64,000 nt of DNA from Vigna angularis (taxonomy: Eukaryota > Streptophyta > Magnoliopsida > Fabales > Fabaceae), in the NCBI RefSeq assembly GCF_016808095.1, contig NC_068977.1:29847364-29911363 (forward strand). Reading direction: 5' to 3'. A program made the translations under genes and the position numbers. Position 1 is the first letter of the stretch. Each line of letters starts with the position of its first letter. Positions 24,236 through 35,344 of this stretch are shown in pieces. The notes below the pieces were generated by a model. It searched no databases, had not been told where the DNA came from, and saw nothing but the letters and a program-made list of their open reading frames with translations.

Positions 24236-25524
24236 ATAGTCGTAAAACCCCAGTGATGTTTTTAGAAGTTGTGGTAGTCTAAAAATAGTGAGATTTAATT
24301 ATTTTAATATTAAACGGTTTTATTATAAATAATTTTATTGTAAATGAGTTTTATTATTTTAAAAGGTACAATCTTTAGAAACTACTTTTTTAGAGTTTTT
24401 TACCTTTTCTCTAAGAGTTCTAATTCCTGAGTCATCTCTTTGACGATCAAGAGGTACCTAATCGACCACAGCAACGAGATCTAAGTTTCTACCCGATCAG
24501 TTTCTTCAATAGAGCAAGTAAGATTCGACTCATTTTCCCACTTTCCGTTCCTAAACCTGTTTTAGAGGAATCTTGTATTGTTGCATGTGTAATCATGCAT
24601 CTCATACACGTTATTGATTCATCTAGAGTTCTAAGGACTCTGTCCGTTTTCAATTTGGTGTTTCATAGGGTCGTCTAGGTATTCCTTGCGGTTCAAGTAA
24701 TCGACGGAACGTTCTTTGAGTTGGGGCCGTTTCTTTGAGAAGTAAGGGAAGCTAGTTAATTTCTTTTAAATGTATGTATGTTGTGTAATTTGATGATATG
24801 TGGAGACTAAATTGTTTGGATGTGAATGTTAATTGGTGTTTATGGTAATTTAGGTATTTTGATGAAATTGATGGATTTTATGATGATGAGTAGTTGAGAT
24901 GAATGACGAATATGTTTGTACGGGTGTATGAGCTGTTGGTTTATTGAAGTGATTTGGTGTTAAGTGAAATTGTTAAAAGAAAAGGATAACTTAATGGTAG
25001 AGTATTTTGGTTTATAAATGAGTTCTTGAGGAAGAAAATAGTAAGAAATGGTTGATGAATTGTTTCTGTGCAGTTGAGATTGAGTATGATCTGAGTTATG
25101 TCATGTTCTAACATCTAAAATGCTGGAAATCAGAGTTGTGAGTGTATGGTGGTGATAAGGTAGAGTTCTACTTGGTTTGGAACTCAATTTTGAGAAAGTG
25201 AACTAATGAAAACTTGAGTTTAGTGTTCTGCTTGCAAATGGTCAGTTTGAAGAGTCTTGGTAAGTCATTGGGGACTTGTTAGAGTCCCTAAGTTGCTTGG
25301 AATTGTGCCAAAAATGGTAGAATTCAAGTTGAGTTGTTGTAAGTTTTTGGGTGAAATTTTGAGTCTACTTGTTTAGATTGAGGTTAGAAGTGTTTAGACA
25401 ACATTGGTTAGGTATAATTAGATATATAACACAATTTAGGTGGGTTAGAAGTTGAGAAAAATAGTTGGAATTGGTAAACTTGGTATAGGTTGCGTAATTA
25501 TGCAGATTTGGTGTTGCAGATTAT

Positions 25525-25910
25525 GCAGACTCGTTGAGCGAGTGGAGTCGCTCAACGAGTGGTTGTAGAGGCTGACTCACTGTTAGATGATTCGCACAGC
25601 GAGAAGGTGCGCTGAGCGACTGGTTGAGGTCTGGGAGCACTGTGAGTTTTATTTGAATAACAAATGGGTGTGCTCAGTGAATGTTTGGGGGTCTGGACCA
25701 CTGTCGGAACTCTCGCATAGCGAGTTGGGGTGCTAAGCGAGAGGTTGGGGTCTGGTACCACTGGTAGTTTAATTCGATAAGCGAGTTGGGTCGTTGAGCG
25801 AGTGGTTTGGAGGTTGAGGGTACTGTCAGTGGATTCGCATAGCGAGCTGAGTCGTTGTGCGAAAAAAGTCTTTGGTCGCTTAGTGAGTGTGTGTGTGTTG
25901 AGCGACGGGT
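25525..25910. repeat. about six 60-bp imperfect tandem repeats inside a solo LTR
   Basis: Units contain TTCGCATAGCGAG followed by GAGCGAGTGGTTGGGGTCTG and end ACTGT-AG. Divergence between units is high. The G+C content is well above the flanks. Confidence 0.7.
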
Positions 25911-26453
25911 TCATGTGTTAGTTTCTTCTTTATTTTCTTGTTCTAGTTTGATTAAAATGAAGTTTTGAGTTCATTGTGAAGTATGTATGAATGTGTAATA
26001 AATTATATGATTGATCATATCATGAGTTATGTTTCAAAGTGAAAGTATGGTTTCAAAGTTGTGAAAGTAAGTTCCAAAGTGGAACCTCTTGGTGAGGTTC
26101 AAGTATGTTTAGAATGAATGCAGGAGCTCAGTTTTGGGGGTTATCCTGAAACTCCAATGGTCTTTCATTCTCACGTAGAGAGGATTGATCCATGTCGTAA
26201 GGAGTAGCAGGAGGTCTTAGTCTTGGAGGCTTCCAGTATGCTCCAAGGCCCGGAACAGACTAACCTCGTGAGTGTGGTAGGGTGAAACCCATTGGCAATG
26301 ACTTTGCAAAGCAGTAGAAGCCACCACGAGTACACAACCCGCCATAGCTCGACAATCATTCTAAGTCTGGACAGTCCATACATAATAAGGGTCCTGCATA
26401 AAGTGTTTGATGATTATGTAGATATATTTGTTGCATGTAACATGTTTTAAATG

Positions 26454-26458
<5 letters not shown>

Positions 26459-26502
<44 letters not shown>
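26459..26502. repeat. (AT)n microsatellite
   Basis: About 22 AT units within solo LTR copy 1. Confidence 0.95.
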
Positions 26503-26506
<4 letters not shown>

Positions 26507-26778
26507 CCTCAATTGTAAACAAGTTTACCCTTACTTTTTGTTGCCTGTCTTTATATGTTGTTTATCTTTTGCGATGATCACCTAATGGTGTGAGCTTAGG
26601 GAGTCGCCTTTTCAGTTATTCAAGCTGAGGTGAGTATGAAGCAAATGAGTTGTTAGATGGATCTACAAAAGTAGATTTCTTCTTTGTGGAAGGTTTGTTT
26701 TACCTAGTCGTTCTTTTAACATCTATGTAACGTTCATTTTGATAGTTTTACACTATTAAAATGGGATGTTACAATAGT

Positions 26779-27522
26779 AAATGATTAATAGATTTTGGAG
26801 TCTTAGTGATGATATTCAAAATTCATACAAATATCTAGTGTGACTTATTTAGAAATAAAACTTAGCGTGATTCATCAAACTTTTTTAGTGTTGATATTTT
26901 AATCTTACATGAGATAAATAATTTTATACAACTAAAATTAATAATAAATAAACATTTTTATATATAAGTTATATTATCTTAATATATATTATAATTTAAA
27001 TTTATAATGAATAATTTAAATTCTAATATAAGATTATTGTAACTATTTAAAACATATTTATAAAAACTATTGAAGTTTAAGTTAAAACCAAGATAAAAGG
27101 ATGTTTATAATCATAAAGAAATATTTTTCAAGTTTATAAAATAAAATATTAGATAATAGAGTTTAAATTAAATGAAGACAAATTATGCCGTTTTGAAAAT
27201 AAATAAATAAATAGATTTAAAATACTTTATTATTCATGTGCTATCAAATTTATTTTGTAAAGTTTCTAAAGTTGTGACATTTTCTCTCAATTTTTGAATT
27301 AATCATCTATCCTTTTTCATAATAATTTTATCTCTAAGAAGACATAATCAAAATCTTGATTTAGATAAGTTTCTCATATCTTATAGTTTGTTTTGTGTTA
27401 TTTTCTTTTTTTTTATACATATGCGAGAGTTTTATACTCCTTTTGTATAATTAACTGAGTAATAAAAGTTTCTAGGTGATATAAAAGTGCTTAATTAATA
27501 ATACCAACACTATGTATTGCAA
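26779..27522. other. AT-rich intergenic sequence
   Basis: No gene or element seen. Confidence 0.5.
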
Positions 27523-27789
27523 GGTTATTTCTTCCTGCACTCCATTATTTTTCTTGCACTCCTATACTTTTTAAAATCCTTAAAGTACCCCTCTTTTGAG
27601 GACTACAAAACGAGAGAGTAATGAATAGATTTTAGAACCTGTGCATGGAGGTGCGGCCACTAGGTTAAGGAAAGAAGGAAGGGTCACTTTCATATTGCCA
27701 TGTTTAATATTTTTAAATGAAGGGTAATTATGCAATTTACTTTGGACTATGGGTGCAGGAAGAAATTATGGGTGGAAGAAGAAATAGCC
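27523..27789. mobile_element. MITE, 267 bp
   Basis: It begins GGTTATTTCTTCCTGCACTC and its reverse complement begins GGCTATTTCTTCTTCCACCC, giving terminal inverted repeats of at least 17 bases with few mismatches. A further inner inverted block (TTTCTTCCTGCAC) is also present. No ORF. I could not read a clear target duplication, so the superfamily is open. Confidence 0.65.
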
Positions 27790-28265
27790 GTAGTTCAAGT
27801 TATTTACTTACTGGGCCAATCTGTTTTCAGGCCTCTTGAATGTAGGCCATAATGAAATCAAATTATTTGCCATCTTTATATATTTTAAAAGTATATACAA
27901 TATTAATGTTCATGAGTATCAATGTTGAATAACTTTATATTGATTTGAACTTTCAAATTTATAACTTTTAATTAAATAATAACTTTTTTTAACAAAAAGG
28001 TATAAAGTCTCAAGTTGATATTCCTTGTATTCTATGCAAACTTTATGTTAGGTGCTAAAAGACTTGAAAAAAAGAGAGACACGAGAATATGTAGTGTCTA
28101 TTGTTAGTGTACGACATATGACCTTGGTGATCTTCAACATGCAACTTCATGAAATAGATCATATAGGGATTTTGTTAAAAGCAATTAGTTAAGCCTTTAT
28201 ATGATAGAGAGAATATCAAGTCTATTGAAAAATAAATCAAAGGCATGACATCTTACGAACTTCAA

Positions 28266-28273
28266 GCATATGC
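28266..28273. promoter_or_regulatory. P1BS (PHR1 site) upstream of MIR399 copy 1
   Basis: GCATATGC fits the palindromic PHR1-binding consensus GNATATNC. It lies about 120 bases upstream of the TATA box at 28390. PHR1-type MYB factors activate MIR399 genes under phosphate starvation through such sites. Confidence 0.6.
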
Positions 28274-28324
28274 CATTTAAAAAATAAAAATAAATGGAAA
28301 GTTAAAAGCTTTTTGATAAGAGGA

Positions 28325-28332
28325 GTATATCC
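28325..28332. promoter_or_regulatory. P1BS in the MIR399 promoter module, copy 1
   Basis: GTATATCC fits GNATATNC and starts the module ATATCC-AAA-GCATAACCC that recurs at 30492, 35736 and 38185. In this copy the second site of the module has decayed to GTAGATGC. Confidence 0.7.
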
Positions 28333-28389
28333 AAAGCATAACCCTTAAGTAGATGCCAATGTATCCATGGTTTGCCCCAAGTGTTTTGC

Positions 28390-28398
28390 CTATATAAC
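28390..28398 (+). promoter_or_regulatory. TATA box of MIR399 copy 1
   Basis: CTATATAAC lies about 65 bases downstream of the P1BS module and 100 bases upstream of the hairpin. Transcription would start near 28425. Confidence 0.6.
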
Positions 28399-28489
28399 TT
28401 CTAGAGGGTGCCAATCACTACTTGCCAAAGAAGATAATAAAAAATAAGGGAGTGAATGAGAGAGACTTGTACTCATCAGTAAGCAAATT

Positions 28490-28590
28490 CACTCTTAGGG
28501 TATGTCTCTTTTGGCAGGTAGCGACGATTACTTTGATTTAATTATGTCTTATAGTAATCAACTTGCCAAAGGAGAGCTGCCCTACGAGTG
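28490..28590 (+). ncRNA. MIR399: MIR399 precursor hairpin, copy 1
   Basis: The 3' arm at 28564-28584 reads TGCCAAAGGAGAGCTGCCCT plus A, a miR399 mature sequence. The 5' arm at 28498-28518 (GGGTATGTCTCTTTTGGCAG plus G) pairs with it along all 21 positions except two mismatches and a few G-U pairs. CACTC (28490-28494) pairs with GAGTG (28586-28590) below, and the loop is about 45 bases. miR399 is the phloem-mobile phosphate-starvation microRNA that targets PHO2/UBC24 transcripts and so raises phosphate uptake. A TATA box and two P1BS sites lie upstream in the correct order. It differs from copy 2 at mature positions 14 (C for U) and 21 (A for G). The 3' half of the mature sequence is caught in a 53-bp tandem duplication. 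Confidence 0.92.
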
Positions 28591-28676
28591 TTTGACTTAT
28601 ATATTTGTCTCCTTTTCACGCATGGAGAGCTATCCTATGAGTGTTTGACTTACACATTTGTCTCCTTTTCACGTAT
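28571..28676. repeat. 53-bp tandem duplication overlapping the miR399 arm
   Basis: Unit 1 (28571-28623) begins GGAGAGCTGCCCTACGAGTG. Unit 2 (28624-28676) begins GGAGAGCTATCCTATGAGTG and also ends TTGTCTCCTTTTCACG. Unit 1 starts at mature miR399 position 8, so unit 2 carries a diverged second copy of mature positions 8-21. Confidence 0.88.
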
Positions 28677-30096
28677 GCAATGCAATTGAAGGTAATGTGT
28701 ATGTGGACTTGCAAAATATAATCAAAAACTTGAAAGAAATTTAGATAGAAAAAATTATAATTTTATGATGTAATTTTTCATTTGCTTATATTTATTTTTC
28801 AAGTCTATGTTTGATTTGTATAAAGAATTTATCCATTAAAAATTTATGGTTTAATCTTCACATATGTTATAGAATGTATTATGTCACTTTAAGTGTATTG
28901 TTTTATTTTAATAGAAAAAATCAATGAAAAAAGATCTTTTTATTATTGTTAAGAAGGTATATATACCTATTATATGTGTGTTTGTTTTTTTTATATCTTC
29001 AAGACAAAATACAATTTTATTTATGAAAATTTTTTATTTGGTCTTCTCATGTACCCTTTCAAGACTTTTGTTCTTTGTAACTTTTCAATCATAAGCTTGT
29101 TGGAGATAATCGATGGCATTACTTTCATTCTATATGTAGCCTTTGTAGAGTCACAAGAAAGTAATGATCACTTGTTCTTTGATGTCATAATGGTAATAAG
29201 ATTTTAGACTTAGGTTTTTGAGGTTCTCCCTTCCTTTATTTGATAGTCAATTGATGATATAATTGATTTTATTTATGATCGAGATAGTCCTATTGTTAAT
29301 TGTATTAGACTTGATATTTTTATCCACACTCTTTGGATTATTTCGAAGCTTAGGAATCATGGCATATATTCAAGGAATTTATTTCTTTTCATTGTTCTAC
29401 TTTTACATTTGATTAAATGACATATTTAATTTTTTTATAAGTATGTGATAGTTATACTAAATACATAATGATATTGTTGTCCTGTTTATCTTAAAGTTTT
29501 AGACAGGTTAATTTAATAAACATGATAGTAAAGGATAGTTCCAGTTTTGGAGTGTCAATCTAGACAGGGTGTTAAAATTTCATGGCATTATCTAAAGTGG
29601 TTTAATAAAAAAAGAAGTGTTTCTATCACTATTTTAATAAAAATAAATTCAATAAAATTAGTGTGAACTTAACATCGGAAGGGGTGAGAAAATACAGTCG
29701 AACTTAGTTTGGTCGGTCTCATAAAACGTAATAAGCTGCACAAATAATTTAGACACAATGCTTACAAGTAGAGCAAAAGCAAATAATTATAATAATGGTT
29801 AAACTAAATTGTGGTTTATAATAAGTCTCATCATTAATAATAATGTAATTTAGAAAACCCATTAAAAAATGTCTTACTATAACATTACTCAACTATGGTA
29901 ATATCATTAGCGAAGGAATTTATCTTTACAATTTAAATTCTCCCTATATTTGGCGCACACAACATAATTCATTTTAATTCTGCATTCTCGAACGACCTTG
30001 GCTTAACTTTGATATAACATATGATGCTAATGTGGAAACATCCTTAAGAACTCAGATAATGATATGAACTCGATCCAATGAACTCAGATAATGTTA
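28677..30096. other. intergenic sequence between MIR399 copy 1 and the duplicated block
   Basis: No hairpin or gene seen. The frame at 28974-29207 is Phe/Ile-rich noise. AACTCAGATAATG occurs twice at about 30050-30092. Confidence 0.5.
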
Positions 30097-30491
30097 CTGT
30101 ACATGTATAATTATATTGTTCAAAAGTTTTCCATTAAGAATTTAGCGTTGTTTATTCATATTATTTTTCTTGCACTTTTAGTTTTCTTTCTGATTTTGCT
30201 CTTTTGCATTTTTATTAATGTTGATCAGCTGACCTTATCATTATTTTTTTTTCTTTTTTCTTTTGTTTTGTTGATGACTAATCAGAAAATATTATTAAAC
30301 ATATCTTTTTATGCATCAATGAAGCTTCTGGGTGACTTAGTCTATGTGGCTTTTCTCTCACCAAATCTCAAGATTGGAAAAGGAATTCCATGGAGAAGGA
30401 AATTAAAGAACATTGAATAAATACTCATCATTAATCTATTCCCTTATACAACTCAGAGGAAAAGGAAATATGAAAAAGGAATAAACTTGTA

Positions 30492-30521
30492 GGATATCCA
30501 TGGCATAACTCAAGCATATGC
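30492..30521 (+). promoter_or_regulatory. orphan MIR399-type promoter module, copy A
   Basis: GGATATCC (30492-30499) and GCATATGC (30514-30521), both P1BS sites, flank GGCATAACTCAA. Order, spacing and linking sequence match the module at MIR399 copy 2 (38185-38214). No TATA box or miR399 hairpin follows within several hundred bases; the module is followed 24 bases later by an inserted MITE. Confidence 0.7.
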
Positions 30522-30544
30522 TATTGCTTCGTTGCCCTTTTCAT

Positions 30545-31064
30545 TACAATGTCAAAATAGGTCCATCTGATAAACTGATATTGATAATTGACTCGAATTA
30601 GTTTATCAATTGAAAATGAATTATATTTTACAATCTGGTGTGATTTGTTGTCAAATAGACAAGTTTACTCGCTTACTTTTTTTTTTTATCTCAATTAAAG
30701 TTTAATATTATATGAAAGCAAGTTAAATTTTTTTATTTTTATACGAAAATGGATTGATGTTAGACGTTTGGACTGATTCTAGGTTGAAAAAGATTGTTTC
30801 ATATCTTTATCGAATTATATCAAAGATCAAATTTTATCAAATCTAAATCTAGTTGTTGGATTATGTTAATATGAAGTATTACAATTCAGTTTTAAATATT
30901 TTTTAATGAAATTGGCCTAGCTCGACTAGCCCGCAACGTTGACCTACCAAATTGGTGAACCAAATTGGTTCAGACTTTCAGATTAAAAACTCAGTTTCAA
31001 TCCATCTTTTTTGACCGAGCAGTAGTGGACTAGCATGTTGGGCTTAGCCTTTTGTCCATCCCTA
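30545..31064. mobile_element. hAT-like MITE, 520 bp
   Basis: The insert in duplication copy A lies between two perfect copies of CTTTTCAT (30537-30544 and 31065-31072). It is absent from copy B, where the flanks join. Its ends, TACAATGTCAAAATAGG and (minus strand) TAGGGATGGACAAAAGG, are imperfect inverted repeats of the kind seen in hAT MITEs. An 8-bp target duplication is the hAT hallmark. No ORF. Confidence 0.82.
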
Positions 31065-31093
31065 CTTTTCATCTTATTGATTATAATTATAAA

Positions 31094-33072
31094 TGTAACA
31101 TCTCAAAATATAGAATAAACTACATCGTAGAATCATCACATGAAATGATATGATAAAACAGTCATCCACTTAGTATTAAAGTGTTAACAGTACAATTATC
31201 CCAAAATAACTATAAAATTAAAACTTTATACAAAGTCTTAGTCTAACACAAAACTATGTACAAGACCGAACGGTCTTATACTTAAACGGGTGAATCCTCT
31301 CCTTCCAGAAATTGCTCCACAGAGACGTCATCTCCCTCTGCTCACACCCACAGGATGATCATTACAAAGGATAAACCGAATGGTTAAACATGGCAAAATA
31401 GAAAAGCAGGGTAAGCTAGTGTAATTTAATAATCATGTTAACATACAATTCAATAAACAAATAAAACACTCATACACATGCATAAAACATATATACACAT
31501 ATTGACCGACCACTTTACTTTGACCCTCTGGACAAGTATGAATATGTAGCTTAAGGCCGTCTCGCGCATGGGGTGTAGTAACTGGAACCACCTCAGCTGC
31601 CACCCGGGGTTAGTCCGTTATAACTCACCTATGATACCCTATAGGCTAGGACCTCATGCTATTCTCACGACATGACTTACCCATCTCTACTTGAGACTTG
31701 GTAATCATTAGAATGTCAGGATGAACGCCATGGATTTCGCTGTCCATATTCATACTTTTTCACCACCTTAATACCAAATCACTGAGACATTCCTCCTTGG
31801 AATTCTCTTTCACATCCATATTACAATTATCATACCATACTTTCATTTTTACACCATTATGATAATACATACATAAACCATCAAAGAAATTGGAACAATC
31901 AATTAAAATAACACACTGGAAATAATAAAAATATAGGCCGAACGCTTAGAGTTGATACTGAATGCTAAGACTGATCGCCACTAAGAGGCCACACACCCCA
32001 CTAAGACCGATCGCTACTAAGAGTCCACACACTCCACTAAGACCGATCACTACTAAGAGTCCACACACCCCACTAAGATCGATCGCTTTTAAGAGACCAC
32101 ACACTTCACTAAGACCGATCGTATTAAGAGGTCACACACTCCACTAAGACCGATCGCTACTAAGAGTCCACACACCCCTCTAAGACCAATCGCCACTAAG
32201 ACCGATCGCTACTAAGAGGCCACACACTCCACTAAGACCGATCGCTACTATTTAATTATATACTATCACAAGACTGATCGGTCATTAATTGAAAAACTCT
32301 ACAGAAGTAGAACTCAGTTAAGACTGAACACAAGAAGAAAGTCGAACGGTCAACAAAGGACCCTCAGCAAACTGCATACTTTTGTAGAATGACTGCAAAA
32401 TTATGATCAACACCAAATCTTCACCAATTTCCTTTGTTCTTCCCAACTTATAATCCTCCTAATTTATAGTATACAGGCTAAACTCACACCTAACACAAAT
32501 TCTCCATCTTCACTATCCCACTTCCTCCCAAAATCACTCGGCCACTGAACAAGAATTATGCATAATCACAATCAACATGAATACAACACTTAAGAGTCTT
32601 CAATAACAATACCGAACACACAATCATTCAGTTTCACACACATGCAAAGACATCAAACATCATTTTCATACATCATCAACCAAATAATTAAATTAACTAG
32701 CTTCCCTTACCTCTTTGACCGAACCGAAAACTCAACAATTGCAGACTCACTCACCACCAGAAATTCCTAAGAACCTAAAATTCACCGATTGATAAGAATA
32801 GACCCACCAAAAGACCAGATATATGATCAGAAATGAGAAGAGGAAGTTGATGAACACATGCAACTAGAAACTGGTCTTGCATGTGTCAAAAAGTTTTGGA
32901 ATCTCACAAGAGTTCAAGAAATCGAGACTTACCAGGTCTAAACAAGACTTTGATCGGTGGAAAAAATATGTTTTTGACTTCAAGATTACCTAAGCTTGGT
33001 CTCATTGGAAAAGTAGATGAAGTAAGATGAGAGATTTTTAAAGATTTTCTTTATAAATTTTCAGTTCTTACA
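31094..33072 (-). mobile_element. solo LTR, same Ty3/gypsy-type family, copy 2
   Basis: The block begins TGTAACATCTCAAAATATAG (minus-strand 3' end GATGTTACA) and ends TTTTCAGTTCTTACA (minus-strand 5' end TGTAAGAACTG). It is flanked by ATAAA on both sides (31089-31093 and 33073-33077). Length is 1979 bp, with no internal domain. The block at 31540-31760 (CACCCGGGGTTAGTCCGTTA, TCTCTACTTGAGACTTGG) is the inverse of corresponding parts of copies 1 and 3. The frame 31962-32147 arises from a tandem array. Confidence 0.88.
31965..32260. repeat. minisatellite of about 37-bp units in solo LTR copy 2
   Basis: Eight or so units of the form CACTAAGACCGATCGCTACT followed by AAGAGTCCACACACC. Unit lengths vary by 1-3 bases and one unit is partial near 32195. 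It produces an open frame of Pro/His/Thr repeats that is not a gene. Confidence 0.85.
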
Positions 33073-33330
33073 ATAAACTTTCAAAGTTTAAATGCAAAAA
33101 TCTTGTTCAAAACTAAAGTTTAAGTTAGCAAATTAGTCATGTGGAATGACAACTGTAATTAATTTGAAGCACCAATGCCAAAATACACATTGTAAAGTTA
33201 CAAAATATAGTGAGAAGAATAACTTTTGGTTACAAACATTACAATAGTTGCATTCCAGTCATCTTCAAACTAAATTGCCCTTTTCCCAGACAATTACCAT
33301 GCTATTATCAAAGTTTAAAGATATGGTCAC

Positions 33331-33488
33331 ATATTTTATCAGCTCATTACGAATAAATGTAGTTGATTAAGTTGGAGTCATGAAAACTTTAAAAATAAAT
33401 TATAATATCCAAATCATCTCACATAATTAGGATGTTTTTCTATTGGAATAAAATAAAGAGATTTATCATCTATAAGATATGAATTCTT

Positions 33489-33566
<78 letters not shown>

Positions 33567-35276
33567 ATGTAATTCTCAAAATCTAATAAAAATAAATTAC
33601 TATAAATAATGTAATTCTCTTAATCTACTGTCGGAGACGCCTTCTTTCCATGCATGCAACGAATCCCAGTCGCGGAGAGGAGGAAAAGTCTCTCCTGTCG
33701 CTTTCTTTATCTCACGCTCACAATTTCCTTTAATCCTAGGGGTTTTTGAAACAAGAAAAAAAGAGAAGAGTCACGAGAGAATAAGAAAATAAATTCTAAA
33801 AAAAATCAGGTTCTTACAAATATTCAAGTTCAAATATATTTTAACCCTATATATTTTTTTTCTAAATTATGATGAAATGTCCTTTTTATACTCTAATAAA
33901 GATTACAATATACTTATTGAATGAAATCATGTATAAAAAAAATATATTAAACTAATAATAATTTATATTTAGAAAAAAAAATTATTTTTTGAACTTAAAT
34001 ATATGTTGATGATAATAAATTAGATTAATAACAATCACATTAAATTGTTATATATTATGATAAATGAAACGTCTTTATAACGTTGTTTTAGTAAAACCAA
34101 TCATGAGAATGAGTTAGAAAATAAATATAATTATATAAAAAACTACCACAATAGTGTTTTATATTATAAAAATAAAAGACACATAAAATATTAAGAAAAG
34201 TAAAAAAAGATCAAATTTATGTCTTAAAAGTAATTTGATACACTATTAAAAACATTCTATAAAGAAAAAAAATTGTATAATTAAGAGTATGATAAAATAA
34301 CAATGTGAAGATCTCAGAAAAGTTTAATAATGTGAAGAACTCAGAAAAGTTTTCAAATATTCAATTACTCTACCAGTTGATAAATAATGAAAGTTGTTTT
34401 GGTAAAACAAAAGTTAAGGATAAAAACCTAATTTTTAATATTACAAATTAAACAAAGAGTTTATGAAATTGAATATTTGAAATTGAAAGTAAAATATTTC
34501 CATGTGAAAAAAAATAAACAATAAATAAAATTTTAAAAAAATAAAAATAGTGTGACATATTTGTTTAAATTACTAGAATTGATAATACACCAACATAATT
34601 CTACAAAGAAGTGTATAATAAATTTTGATAAAAGAAAAAATACTTTAGAGATGTGAATGATTTTTACCAAATAGAATAAGCAAAATGATTTGAAGAGAGA
34701 AGAAAAAAATGTGTAACAAAAAAGGTTATGCAACAAAAGGCTAAGAAAATTTATATTTTTGTAAGTCTTTTTTATGCTAAATTTAGTTCAATTCACTCTA
34801 GTCTTGAGTAGGTTGATTCAATTGGATCAAGATTTAAAAAAAACGATAAAAATTTTAATTCTTAAATACCATCCTAATTAAGGGCTTTAAATAAATCAAT
34901 CAAAGTTATAACAAATTTGTATAAACTGTAATTTATTCGTAATACAGATATGAAAAAAAACTTATTTTTCATTATTCTTACAAAATTTACCACCCAACCT
35001 ATATAAAAATAAATTAATTTTGATCAGAATTTAATTCAATTATAAATGAATCTCAACTCAATGAATCGGTAATGGAATAACGCGATCTAATAAACGTACT
35101 ATTAAATTTAACTCACCTTTAGTTAAATCACTAAATAAAAACAATAACAAATGTCAACCTAATCGTTAGTAACTTTTTACTAAATCACTATTATAACTAA
35201 CAAACTAATATTCAGACTTAAATTAAAAATGAGTCGTTGAGTAAGAATAATGTATGAACAATTTGGCAATATGATG

Positions 35277-35278
<2 letters not shown>
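33331..35278. other. AT-rich intergenic sequence
   Basis: (AC)n followed by (AT)n at 33489-33563. An isolated GC-richer patch at about 33625-33770 (CTACTGTCGGAGACGCC..., CTCTCCTGTCGC) is of unknown origin. The frame 34533-34736 has no recognisable domain. Confidence 0.5.
33489..33563. repeat. compound (AC)n(AT)n microsatellite
   Basis: About 13 AC units pass directly into about 25 AT units. Confidence 0.95.

Positions 35279-35336
<58 letters not shown>
35279..35336. repeat. (AT)n microsatellite
   Basis: About 28 AT units at the left edge of duplication copy B. Confidence 0.95.
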
Positions 35337-35337
<1 letters not shown>

Positions 35338-35344
35338 TTATGTT

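Larger units (their letters stand above)
24241..26773 (+). mobile_element. solo LTR, legume Ty3/gypsy-type family, copy 1
   Basis: The 2533-bp block starts CGTAAAACCCCAGTG (canonical TG changed to CG) and ends ATGGGATGTTACA. It is flanked by identical ATAGT (24236-24240 and 26774-26778), so it is a complete LTR with its 5-bp target duplication and no internal region. The interior holds about six 60-bp imperfect repeats with GCATAGCGAGTTGGG and GAGCGAGTGGTT words (25525-25910) and an (AT)n run at about 26459-26502. The minus frames 25552-25914 and 26171-26383 come from this LTR and are not genes. Related copies: 31094-33072, 51281-55893 (split) and 56431-59281. Confidence 0.88.
30097..33330 (+). 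repeat. segmental duplication copy A (interrupted twice)
   Basis: Blocks 30097-30544, 31073-31093 and about 33078-33330 are collinear with 35345-36055. Shared landmarks include TTTAGCGTTGTTTA, GCATCAATGAAGCTTCTG, AAGGAATTCCATGGA, the P1BS module and TCTTGTTCAA-ACTAAA. Copy A is broken by a hAT-like MITE (30545-31064) and a solo LTR (31094-33072). The 109-codon frame at 30091-30420 is not conserved as a frame in copy B, so I do not call it a gene. Confidence 0.8.

Noticed and set aside
25552..26383. Minus-strand frames of 120 and 70 codons
   Set aside because: Lie inside a complete solo LTR with target duplications, partly across its tandem array; opposite to LTR sense and no domain.
30091..30420. 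109-codon plus-strand frame near a MIR399-like promoter
   Set aside because: Upstream of the promoter module, Phe/Leu-rich, and not preserved as a frame in duplication copy B.
31962..32147. 61-codon repetitive frame
   Set aside because: Product of the minisatellite in a solo LTR.
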